Part shown: positions 1 to 5,078 of the stretch, one piece after another
Position numbering within the stretch: the first letter of the stretch is position 1
Layout: each line of letters opens with the position of its first letter
Origin: Tannerella sp.
GTDB taxonomy: Bacteria > Bacteroidota > Bacteroidia > Bacteroidales > Tannerellaceae
DNA: 5,078 nucleotides
Assembly: GCA_031263835.1 (NCBI GenBank)
Contig: JAISEZ010000304.1
Coordinates: 1 to 5,078 of the forward strand
Direction of reading: 5' to 3'
Program-made: the position numbers and the translations under genes
Notes under the pieces: model-generated
Told to the model about the DNA's origin: nothing
Databases searched by the model: none
What the model saw: the letters and a program-made list of their open reading frames with translations, nothing else

Positions 1-1
1 A

Positions 2-523
2 CGTGAATACAGCCATAAGACTTTCAGGGGAATAGCCACTAAAGGTAAAAGCACTGTGGGATGGTTTTACGGTTTCAAACTGCACACCGTAATCAGCGAT
101 AAGGGAGAAATATTCGATTCTGTATTTACTCAGGCGAATATAGATGACCGGGAACCGCTGAAAAGCAGGAGATTCCATGATACGCTGTCCGGAAAGCTGT
201 CTGGAGACAGAGGATACCTGTCGCAGGATCTGTTCGAAAAATTATTCGCAGACGGAATCCATTTGATTACCCGTTTGAAAAGGAATATGAAAAACTCCCC
301 TATGTCGATACAGGATAAAATATACCTCAGAAAACGGGATCTTATAGAGACCGTTAACGACGAACTGAAAAACATCTGTCAAATCGAACACACTCGCCAT
401 CGCAGTTTCGCAAACTTTATCTGCAATGCGGTGGCGGCTCTTATTGCAGATAATTTTCTGCCCAAAAAACCCTCCCTCAATCTCGACATCATTGATATGA
501 CTGCCCTGAAAAGGATTTCTTAG
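2..523 (+). CDS. IS982-family transposase, C-terminal 173 residues (5'-truncated by window edge)
   Basis: This is a DDE transposase that would catalyse cut-and-paste or copy movement of its IS. The frame is open from base 2, so the GTG at 56 is not the start; the reading frame simply continues in from the left. The fragment carries typical IS982-family features: GWFYGFKLH soon after the edge, GDRGYLS with the second catalytic Asp (codon at 206-208), a K/R-rich LITRLKRNMKN stretch, and RKRDLIETVNDELKN, which carries the catalytic Glu (codon at 347-349). ICQIEHTRHRSFANF and a FLPKKPS tail near the C-terminus follow. The first catalytic Asp lies outside the window. No frameshift or internal stop is visible, so this end of the gene is intact. 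It converges on nhaD with only 35 bp between the two stop codons. Family assignment is from recognised motifs, not a search. Confidence 0.9.
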   Translation, partial: REYSHKTFRGIATKGKSTVGWFYGFKLHTVISDKGEIFDSVFTQANIDDREPLKSRRFHDTLSGKLSGDRGYLSQDLFEKLFADGIHLITRLKRNMKNSPMSIQDKIYLRKRDLIETVNDELKNICQIEHTRHRSFANFICNAVAALIADNFLPKKPSLNLDIIDMTALKRIS

Positions 524-539
524 GTCGAACTGACCCTAA
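520..539. repeat. Imperfect inverted repeat over the transposase stop codon
   Basis: TTAGGTC (520-526) and GACCCTAA (532-539) are complementary apart from one bulged base, with a 5-base loop GAACT. The transposase stop codon lies in the left arm. It could be part of the IS terminal structure or a weak hairpin between the convergent transposase and nhaD genes. No T-run follows directly on the + strand, so it is not a convincing terminator. Confidence 0.4.
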
Positions 540-551
540 CCACTAACCACT
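536..551. repeat. Short tandem repeat, CTAACCA twice plus CT
   Basis: A 7-bp unit CTAACCA occurs at 536-542 and again at 543-549, followed by CT. It sits at the probable IS/chromosome junction, just past the stop codon of nhaD on the other strand. It may be part of the IS end or junction debris. Two copies of a 7-mer is modest evidence on its own. Confidence 0.5.
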
Positions 552-558
552 GTTTTTC

Positions 559-1869
559 CTACGTATGGAATAGGAAGCGCGACATCAGGTAGAACGTACC
601 TGCCCCTGCAAGATAGCCGGTTAAGGCCCAAAGAGAGATTTTCTTCATGTACCAGATGAAATCGATCTTCTCCATACCCATAATGGCGACGCCTGCCGCC
701 GAACCGATGATCAGGATGGAACCGCCTGTTCCTGCACAGTAGGCCAGCATTTCCCAAAAAGCGCCATCTACCATAAAGTGGGTTAAGTCGGGATTGGCCA
801 AAACGGCCGCTGCATCGGCCACGGGATACATTCCCATAGCTGCCGCCACCAGTGGCACATTGTCTATTACGGACGAAAGCAAACCGATGACGGTATTTAT
901 CAAATAGACATCGTTCAGTTTGTTAAGTTCGTCGGCCAGCAATCCGAGATGACCGGCCGACTGCAGGCAGGTAACGGCCATAAGGATACCCAGAAAGAAC
1001 AGAACGCTTGGCGTATCCACTTTCTGGATAATGGAGGCAATGTTAAGCTGGGAGTAGTGACTGTTTTTGCGGTGCATGATTTCCGTAACAATCCAGAGAA
1101 CACTCAAACCGAAAAGAATACCGAAGTAGGGCGGAAGATGAGTGATGCTTTTAAATACCGGCGTGAAGAGCAGCGAACCCACGCCGAGCAGGAAGATGAT
1201 GTCGCTTTGCAGTTTCGGGATTTGATCCTCTGCCGGTGCTTCGACCGGCGCCGGTCTTTCGACACTTCCCTTCATCCTGAATGAAATCACGGTAAGCGGC
1301 ACAAGCAGCGAAACGATACTTGGCAGGAACGTATTCATCATAATGGCAGCCGTCGTAATATTTCCCTTAATCCAGAGCATGATGGTGGTGACGTCGCCTA
1401 TCGGAGTCCAGGCTCCGCCGGCATTTGCGGCGAGAATGACCATGCCGGCGAAAAACCAGCGGTCTTTCCGGTCGGCCACCAGTTTGCGAAGCAGGGCATA
1501 CATCACGATAGCCGTCGTCAGGTTATCCAGCACGGACGACATGAAAAACGTGAGAAGACTCACCACCCACAGCAGTCGCCGTTTATCGGTGGTAGTAATA
1601 CGGTTGGTGATAAGAGCAAAACCGTTGTGTCTGTCGACCGTTTCAACGATCGTCATTGCGCCAAGCAGGAAAAACAGAATTTCCGAAGTTTCTCCCAGAT
1701 GTTGAACAAGTACCGCCGTGTCCGTCAAATTGCCCGAAAGGGAAAAAACAGACCACAATACGACTGCAAGAAAAAGAGCCGTTGCCGTTTTGTTGATTTT
1801 GAGCTGATGTTCCAGGGCTATCATTGCATAGCCGAGAACGAAGATGATAATCATCAGTGTGGAATACAT
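559..1869 (-). CDS. nhaD: Na+/H+ antiporter, NhaD family
   Basis: This 436-residue, very hydrophobic integral membrane protein should exchange cytoplasmic Na+ (or Li+) for external H+. It belongs to the NhaD family within the ion transporter superfamily. The sequence shows many hydrophobic segments and two related halves. Each half has an S-S-V-[LI]-D-N motif: SSVLDNLTTAIVM at 111-123 and SSVIDNVPLVAAAM at 332-345. The Asp/Asn pairs (D115/N116, D336/N337) are likely ion-binding residues. NAGGAWTPIGDVTT (149-162) and GTGGSILIIGSAAG (380-393) are the corresponding conserved glycine-rich stretches. Residues about 198-222 form a charged, Pro/Glu-rich loop between the halves. Length fits the family. 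The start ATG (1867-1869) is preceded by AGAAGG, close to the codon. The gene lies just downstream of the SRP RNA on the same strand, with no room for an obvious promoter between them. It ends 35 bp from the IS transposase stop. The ArsB/CitM-type permease families are related, but the motifs fit NhaD best. Confidence 0.93.
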   Translation of the reverse strand: MYSTLMIIIFVLGYAMIALEHQLKINKTATALFLAVVLWSVFSLSGNLTDTAVLVQHLGETSEILFFLLGAMTIVETVDRHNGFALITNRITTTDKRRLLWVVSLLTFFMSSVLDNLTTAIVMYALLRKLVADRKDRWFFAGMVILAANAGGAWTPIGDVTTIMLWIKGNITTAAIMMNTFLPSIVSLLVPLTVISFRMKGSVERPAPVEAPAEDQIPKLQSDIIFLLGVGSLLFTPVFKSITHLPPYFGILFGLSVLWIVTEIMHRKNSHYSQLNIASIIQKVDTPSVLFFLGILMAVTCLQSAGHLGLLADELNKLNDVYLINTVIGLLSSVIDNVPLVAAAMGMYPVADAAAVLANPDLTHFMVDGAFWEMLAYCAGTGGSILIIGSAAGVAIMGMEKIDFIWYMKKISLWALTGYLAGAGTFYLMSRFLFHT

Positions 1870-1885
1870 AACCTTCTTTTTTGGT

Positions 1886-1901
1886 AAAAAAAATGGGTAA
1901 G
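1886..1901 (-). terminator. Closing stem and T8 run at the 3' end of the SRP RNA
   Basis: Read on the - strand, CTTACCC (1901-1895) is the 3' arm of the SRP RNA closing stem. It is followed by A and then eight T (1893-1886). The matching 5' arm GGGTAAG lies at 1991-1985. The closing helix plus U-tract resembles an intrinsic terminator and gives the probable RNA 3' end. The stem arms are about 85 bases apart, folded in by the rest of the RNA, so termination may be incomplete. nhaD begins only 16 bases beyond the T-run. Confidence 0.6.
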
Positions 1902-1994
1902 CTTACTATATCGCGCCGCTACGACCTGCGTACCCTTGCTGCCGTCAAGCCCTGGGGGATTCCGAGGGAGCTGGCCGTATAGGACTTACCCGGG
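1886..1994 (-). ncRNA. ffs: Signal recognition particle RNA, small bacterial type (4.5S RNA)
   Basis: This is the RNA scaffold of the signal recognition particle. It binds Ffh and FtsY for co-translational targeting of membrane proteins such as the neighbouring antiporter. On the - strand the hallmark helix-8 region is visible: CAGGGCT, tetraloop TGAC (1947-1944), then GGCAGCAAGGG (1943-1933). This preserves the CAGG and AGCA sides of the symmetric internal loop bound by the Ffh M domain. The ends close with GGGTAAG/CTTACCC (1991-1985 with 1901-1895), and CTATA/TATAG pairs further in. Length of about 100-109 nt fits the small SRP RNA lacking an Alu domain. The tetraloop is UGAC closed by a U-G pair, not the common GGAA; it fits the URRC pattern I recall for some SRP RNAs. 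A TAnnTTTG promoter box lies just upstream and a T8 run follows. The exact 5' and 3' ends are estimates. Confidence 0.9.
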
Positions 1995-1996
1995 GA

Positions 1997-2004
1997 CAAA
2001 GGTA
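1997..2004 (-). promoter_or_regulatory. Bacteroidota-type -7 promoter box for the SRP RNA
   Basis: The - strand reads TACCTTTG, an exact match to the TAnnTTTG -7 consensus known for the Bacteroidota primary sigma factor. It lies 3-8 bases before the predicted SRP RNA 5' end (about 1990-1994), where a start site is expected. A possible weak -33 element, TTCG (2029-2026 on the - strand), sits 21 bases upstream. A TCGAAAAA element lies 5 bases upstream of the box. Confidence 0.7.
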
Positions 2005-2009
2005 GTAAT

Positions 2010-2051
2010 TTTTTCGATACCGGCCCGAACATTTTTATTTCTGTCGAAAAA
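2010..2051. repeat. 8-bp perfect inverted repeat centred between the divergent promoters
   Basis: TTTTTCGA (2010-2017) and TCGAAAAA (2044-2051) are perfect inverted copies separated by 26 bases. Their centre (about 2030.5) coincides with the midpoint between the two -7 boxes (about 2031). Each promoter therefore has TCGAAAAA 5-6 bases upstream of its -7 box. It could be an upstream A-tract element shared by both promoters, or paired half-sites for a regulator. The sequence does not tell which. Confidence 0.55.
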
Positions 2052-2057
2052 TATATG

Positions 2058-2065
2058 TACTTTTG
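2058..2065 (+). promoter_or_regulatory. Bacteroidota-type -7 promoter box for pepT
   Basis: TACTTTTG is an exact TAnnTTTG match on the + strand, preceded by the A/T-rich TCGAAAAATATATG stretch. A start site would fall at about 2069-2073. The leader to the chosen pepT ATG would then be about 45-50 nt. I see no clear TTTG-like -33 box; only a T-rich stretch (2032-2040) lies at the right distance. Confidence 0.65.
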
Positions 2066-2070
2066 TGCCC

Positions 2071-2086
2071 GGTACGGTTTCGTACC
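2071..2086 (+). promoter_or_regulatory. Perfect 6-bp hairpin in the predicted pepT 5' leader
   Basis: GGTACG (2071-2076) and CGTACC (2081-2086) form a perfect stem around a GTTT loop, starting 6 bases after the -7 box. It would sit at the very 5' end of the transcript. It could stabilise the mRNA 5' end, or as DNA act as an operator for a dimeric repressor. No U-run follows, so it is not a terminator. Confidence 0.5.
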
Positions 2087-2117
2087 CAACAAGGTATGTA
2101 TGTCAAAATATTTACAA

Positions 2118-3329
2118 ATGAGAGTAATAGAGCGATTCTTGAAATATGCTGCGGTGGATACGCAATCCCGTGAACACGTGCCGACCACTCCAAGCACGCC
2201 CGGTCAGCGACAGCTGGCCGAAATGCTGGCGGAAGAACTTGTTCAAATCGGGATGCAGGAAGTAGAGATTGATTCGAACGGGTATCTGATGGCAACCTTG
2301 CCGGCAAACATGCCGAGAGAAAATGCTCCGGTCATCGGATTTATCGCCCACCTGGACACCAGCCCCGACTTCTCCGGTAAAAATGTCAACCCGCGTATCG
2401 TTACCTGTACCGAAGGCGACATTGTGCTGAATGATTCGAAACACATCGTCCTTTCACCGCGGATTTTCCCCGAACTGAACAGTTATATCGGCCAGGACAT
2501 CGTCGTGACGGACGGTACCACCCTGCTTGGCGCGGACGACAAGGCCGGCGTGGCCGCCATTGTTTCGGCCATGGAATACCTGACCGGTCAGCCGGACATT
2601 TCACACGGGAAAGTCCGGATTGCCTTTACGCCGGACGAGGAGATTGGCCAGGGCGCAGACTTCTTTGATGTGGAGCGGTTCGGGTGCGAATGGGCCTACA
2701 CGGTGGATGGCGGAGAACTGGGAGGGGTGGAATATGAAAATTTCAACGCCGCCAATGTGACGGTCACCATTCAGGGGCGCAATGTGCATCCCGGAGAAGC
2801 CAAAGGGAAAATGATTAATGCCATTCTGGTGGGTATGGAGCTGAACGCCGGTCTGCCGGCCGGAGCGCGTCCGGGACTTACAGGCGGATACGAAGGCTTT
2901 TATCACCTGACGTATTTTTCCGGTAACGTCGAAAAGGCGACGCTCATGTACCTTATTCGCGACCACGACCGTGTCCTGTTTGACGAGAAGAAATGGGTCA
3001 TGCAGTGGACCGTCCAGCAGTTGAACCGGAAATATCACGACTGTGTCACGCTGGAAATGAAAGACCTCTATTATAACATGCGTGAAATCATTGAGCCGAG
3101 AAAGGAAATTGTCAGGCTGGCGACCGACGCGATGCAGGCGGCAGGCGTCGCGCCTTCCGTGAAACCGATTCGCGGCGGTACGGACGGCGCCCGTCTCTCC
3201 TTTGCCGGGCTGCCCTGCCCGAACCTGTTTACCGGAGGCGTAAACGGACACGGCCCGTATGAGTTCCTGCCGGTCAGGTCGCTGGAAAAATGCATGGAAA
3301 CCGTTGTTCAGATTATAAAAACCGCATAG
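2118..3329 (+). CDS. pepT: Peptidase T (tripeptide aminopeptidase), M20 family
   Basis: This cytoplasmic di-zinc aminopeptidase removes the N-terminal residue from tripeptides, a late step in peptide breakdown. The 403 residues align from memory along the whole E. coli PepT (about 408). Metal and catalytic residues are present: H78 and D80 in [10 protein letters not shown]140 in LLGADDKAG, the E174/E175 pair in TPDEEIGQ, D197 in YTVDGG, and H378 in NGHGPYEF. H224 in [10 protein letters not shown] belongs to the lid/dimerisation domain (about 206-310), and [11 protein letters not shown] (352-362) is the family's substrate-side motif. The frame is open back to ATG 2055, but that codon lies before the predicted promoter box, so it cannot be used from that promoter. 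ATG 2100, with an AAGG upstream, is possible. ATG 2118 gives the family N-terminus ([10 protein letters not shown]) and is preferred. gcvT follows after 38 bp, suggesting co-transcription. Confidence 0.95.
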   Translation: MRVIERFLKYAAVDTQSREHVPTTPSTPGQRQLAEMLAEELVQIGMQEVEIDSNGYLMATLPANMPRENAPVIGFIAHLDTSPDFSGKNVNPRIVTCTEGDIVLNDSKHIVLSPRIFPELNSYIGQDIVVTDGTTLLGADDKAGVAAIVSAMEYLTGQPDISHGKVRIAFTPDEEIGQGADFFDVERFGCEWAYTVDGGELGGVEYENFNAANVTVTIQGRNVHPGEAKGKMINAILVGMELNAGLPAGARPGLTGGYEGFYHLTYFSGNVEKATLMYLIRDHDRVLFDEKKWVMQWTVQQLNRKYHDCVTLEMKDLYYNMREIIEPRKEIVRLATDAMQAAGVAPSVKPIRGGTDGARLSFAGLPCPNLFTGGVNGHGPYEFLPVRSLEKCMETVVQIIKTA

Positions 3330-3367
3330 AAAACAGTTTGGAAAATAATAACACAGCCATTGACGGC

Positions 3368-4468
3368 ATGAAAACGACGCCGCTTACGGCGTTGCACGTT
3401 TCTTCAGGTGCAAGGATGCACGGATTTGCCGGGTATCAGATGCCCGTCGAATATTCGGGAATTATCGGCGAACATTTGGCCGTATGCCGGGGAGTGGGCG
3501 TTTTCGACGTCTCCCACATGGGCGAATTCTGGGTGAAGGGGCCAAATGCCCTTGCCTTCCTCCAGCGCGTCACGTCCAACGACGTCTCCCTGATACCCGC
3601 CGGCAAGGCGCAGTACAGCTGCTTCCCCAACGAACAGGGCGGCATCGTGGACGACCTCGTCGTCTATCATTACGAAGAAGAAAAATATCTCCTGGTGGTG
3701 AATGCCTCGAATATCAAAAAGGACTGGGACTGGTGCGTCGCTCATAACGGGGCCGGCGCCGAACTCGAAAACGCTTCGGAACGAATGGCGCAAATAGCCG
3801 TTCAGGGGCCTGAAGCGACGCGGGTGCTGCAGCGCCTTACGCCGGTTGACCTGTCGGCCATTCCGTACTATTCCTTTGTGACCGGCGAGTTTGCCGGCTG
3901 TTCCCGTGTGATTCTTTCCAACACGGGCTACACGGGCGCCGGAGGTTTTGAGCTTTATTTTGACCCCGTACATGCGCTTCCTGTCTGGAAGGCCCTTATG
4001 GAGGCCGGTCGGCCGGAAGGCATCGTACCTGCCGGGCTGGGCGCCCGCGATACGCTGCGGCTGGAAATGGGTTACTGCCTGTACGGAAACGAACTGGACG
4101 ATACGACCTCGCCGCTTGAAGCCGGACTGGGCTGGATTACCAGATTCGTCGAAGGAAAGGATTTCATCGGCCGCGCCGTGCTGGAACGCCAGAAAAGGGA
4201 AGGCGTCGCCCGCAGGTTATGCGCTTTCGAACTGACGGAGAAAGGCATTCCGCGGCAGGGATACGGGATTACGGACACGGAAGGACGGCCGGCTGGCCGG
4301 GTGACGTCGGGGACGATGTCGCCCCTGATGCGTACCGGCATCGGTCTGGGCTATGTCCGGACGGAACTGGCTGCCGTCGGAACGGAACTCCGTATTGCGG
4401 GACGGAACCGGCCACTGGCGGCAAAAGTAGTCAAATTACCTTTCCGCAGGCAGCAAGACCTGCATTAG
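3368..4468 (+). CDS. gcvT: Aminomethyltransferase, glycine cleavage system T protein
   Basis: GcvT takes the aminomethyl group carried on the lipoyl arm of H protein, releases ammonia and passes the one-carbon unit to tetrahydrofolate, giving 5,10-methylene-THF. The 366 residues match the usual length (about 364). Visible features are the N-terminal [13 protein letters not shown] (18-30), VFDVSHMGE (45-53), and [10 protein letters not shown] (91-100). D96 there corresponds to the folate-binding/catalytic Asp of the family. [11 protein letters not shown] (185-195), [14 protein letters not shown] (223-236) and a C-terminal barrel domain with [10 protein letters not shown] (310-319) follow. The frame is open back to 3290, overlapping the pepT end, but ATG 3368 gives the typical start [10 protein letters not shown]. 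There is no strong Shine-Dalgarno, as is common in Bacteroidota. The gap from pepT is 38 bp and the next gene starts 23 bp on. GcvH and GcvP are not in the window, so the system is split here or encoded elsewhere. Confidence 0.96.
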   Translation: MKTTPLTALHVSSGARMHGFAGYQMPVEYSGIIGEHLAVCRGVGVFDVSHMGEFWVKGPNALAFLQRVTSNDVSLIPAGKAQYSCFPNEQGGIVDDLVVYHYEEEKYLLVVNASNIKKDWDWCVAHNGAGAELENASERMAQIAVQGPEATRVLQRLTPVDLSAIPYYSFVTGEFAGCSRVILSNTGYTGAGGFELYFDPVHALPVWKALMEAGRPEGIVPAGLGARDTLRLEMGYCLYGNELDDTTSPLEAGLGWITRFVEGKDFIGRAVLERQKREGVARRLCAFELTEKGIPRQGYGITDTEGRPAGRVTSGTMSPLMRTGIGLGYVRTELAAVGTELRIAGRNRPLAAKVVKLPFRRQQDLH

Positions 4469-4491
4469 TGAAAACTTAATGCTTTTACGAA

Positions 4492-5078
4492 ATGATTATA
4501 ACATTTATAGTACCCCCCTCTCTTGACGGCGAACTCCCGGCCGAACGGACAGCCGGCTGTACGCGGCTCGTTTATCCGATGCCTAATATCTATGAACTTA
4601 TCGTTGCCGCTGTTCTGGAAAAGGAGCACGACGTGCGCTACCGTGATTTCGTGCTTGAGAAGGAAAGCGAAAAACATCTTATCCGATTTCTTGCCGGCGA
4701 TAAAAGCGACTGCTATATGATGTGGTGCGTAAACCTGTCGCTGGAAACAGACCTGAAGACGATAGGGCATATCCGGGCCTGTCATCCCGAAGCCCGGATC
4801 GTTGCGATGGGGCCGGGCGTTACGTATTATACGGAAAAGCTGTTGACGGACGAACGTGTCATTGTCGTGCGCGGGGAGCCGGAATTGACCGTGCACGAGC
4901 TGGCCGCACGTATTTCCACCGGTGAAGATATCGCTTCCATAAAGGGCATCTCTTTTCTTAAGGACGGCGAAGTGCACCATAATCCCGCGCGCGAACTGAT
5001 ACGCGACCTGGACAGCCTGCCTTTTCCTGCCCGCCATTTCATCGAAAAGTATCCTTTTACGAACCCGAAACTGAAAGT
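4492..5078 (+). CDS. B12-binding domain radical SAM protein, N-terminal 195 residues (cut by right edge)
   Basis: The frame is open from ATG 4492 to the window end with no stop, giving 195 codons plus two bases. The N-terminus IITFIVPPSLDGELPAERT followed by YPMPNIYELIVAAVLE is typical of cobalamin-binding-domain radical SAM proteins. A Rossmann-like B12 domain follows to about residue 145, including ARIVAMGPGVTYY (101-113) and VIVVRGEPELTVHELA (123-138). The linker has KGISFLKDGEVHHN (151-164) and then LDSLPFPARHFIEKY (173-187), which in this group leads into the radical SAM core. The CxxxCxxC cluster motif would lie beyond the edge. I see no DxHxxG cobalamin-ligand motif, as in many cobalamin-dependent radical SAM enzymes. 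The start is 23 bp after gcvT, so it is probably the third gene of the pepT-gcvT transcript. The reaction (methylation, ring formation or other) cannot be assigned from this part. Confidence 0.88.
   Translation, partial: MIITFIVPPSLDGELPAERTAGCTRLVYPMPNIYELIVAAVLEKEHDVRYRDFVLEKESEKHLIRFLAGDKSDCYMMWCVNLSLETDLKTIGHIRACHPEARIVAMGPGVTYYTEKLLTDERVIVVRGEPELTVHELAARISTGEDIASIKGISFLKDGEVHHNPARELIRDLDSLPFPARHFIEKYPFTNPKLK

Larger units (their letters stand above)
1..540 (+). mobile_element. 3' part of an IS982-family insertion sequence, left end outside window
   Basis: This is the right-hand portion of an insertion sequence, recognised from its transposase. The left terminal inverted repeat and the transposase N-terminus are beyond the window, so the exact right boundary cannot be fixed by matching ends. 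It must lie between the transposase stop (521-523) and the end of nhaD (559). The segment has visibly lower GC than the pepT and gcvT genes, which fits a mobile origin. The coordinate 540 is an estimate within the 524-558 junction. Confidence 0.7.

Noticed and set aside
56..58. GTG at 56 as the start of a complete small gene
   Set aside because: The frame is open back to the window edge, and the upstream residues (REYSHKTFRGIATKGK) continue the IS982-type transposase, so the gene is only cut by the window.
2031..2052. ATTTTT/AAAAAT inverted repeat as a separate regulatory site
   Set aside because: Six A/T-only bases are expected by chance in this A/T-rich promoter spacer. Only the longer TTTTTCGA/TCGAAAAA pair seems worth noting.
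1919..2197. Small - strand frame and neighbouring short frames over the intergenic region
   Set aside because: They overlap the SRP RNA, both promoter boxes and the pepT start. There is no sign of protein-coding character.
2601..3251. 216-residue open frame on the - strand
   Set aside because: It lies entirely antisense within pepT, whose family motifs are intact. Its translation shows no recognisable domain, and GC-rich coding strands often give long antisense frames.
3404..3973. 189-residue open frame on the - strand
   Set aside because: It is antisense to gcvT, with no recognisable motif or promoter. gcvT is clearly the real gene here.
4446..4463. GCAGG/CCTGC hairpin at the end of gcvT as a terminator
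   Set aside because: The stem is only 5 bp with an 8-base loop and no T-run follows. The next gene begins 23 bp after the gcvT stop, so termination here is unlikely.
4465..5037. 190-residue open frame on the - strand
   Set aside because: It is antisense to the radical SAM gene, whose + strand translation carries family motifs throughout.

Overview
The window looks like a chromosomal segment of a Bacteroidota (Bacteroidales-like) bacterium with a fairly GC-rich genome. Four things point there: exact TAnnTTTG-type -7 promoter boxes, start codons without a strong Shine-Dalgarno in most genes, PepT, GcvT and NhaD proteins that resemble Bacteroidales homologues from memory, and a small SRP RNA whose closing stem also resembles that group. 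No database search was possible, so the taxon is an inference.

Layout, left to right. (1) Positions 1-523 hold the 3' part of an IS982-type insertion-sequence transposase on the + strand, cut by the left window edge. About 35 bp of probable IS right end or junction follows. (2) nhaD, a Na+/H+ antiporter, lies on the - strand (559-1869) and converges on the IS. (3) Directly upstream of nhaD on the same strand is an SRP RNA (4.5S/ffs) gene at about 1886-1994, which has no ORF. (4) A compact divergent promoter region (about 1997-2065) drives the SRP RNA leftwards and pepT rightwards. Both -7 boxes and a shared TCGAAAAA element are arranged almost as mirror images. (5) A co-directional + strand run follows: pepT (tripeptidase), 38 bp, gcvT (glycine cleavage T protein), 23 bp, then the N-terminal part of a B12-binding radical SAM protein that runs off the right edge. 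The short gaps suggest one transcript.

Functionally this is mostly housekeeping. SRP RNA serves membrane-protein targeting, NhaD sodium and pH homeostasis, PepT the last steps of peptide breakdown, and GcvT glycine catabolism and one-carbon supply; peptide breakdown could feed glycine to GcvT. The radical SAM protein's substrate cannot be told, because its SAM/iron-sulfur core lies outside the window. I see no convincing new defence, CRISPR or other exotic system. The most interesting parts are the SRP RNA with a non-GNRA tetraloop, its tandem arrangement with nhaD, and the mirror-symmetric divergent promoter.
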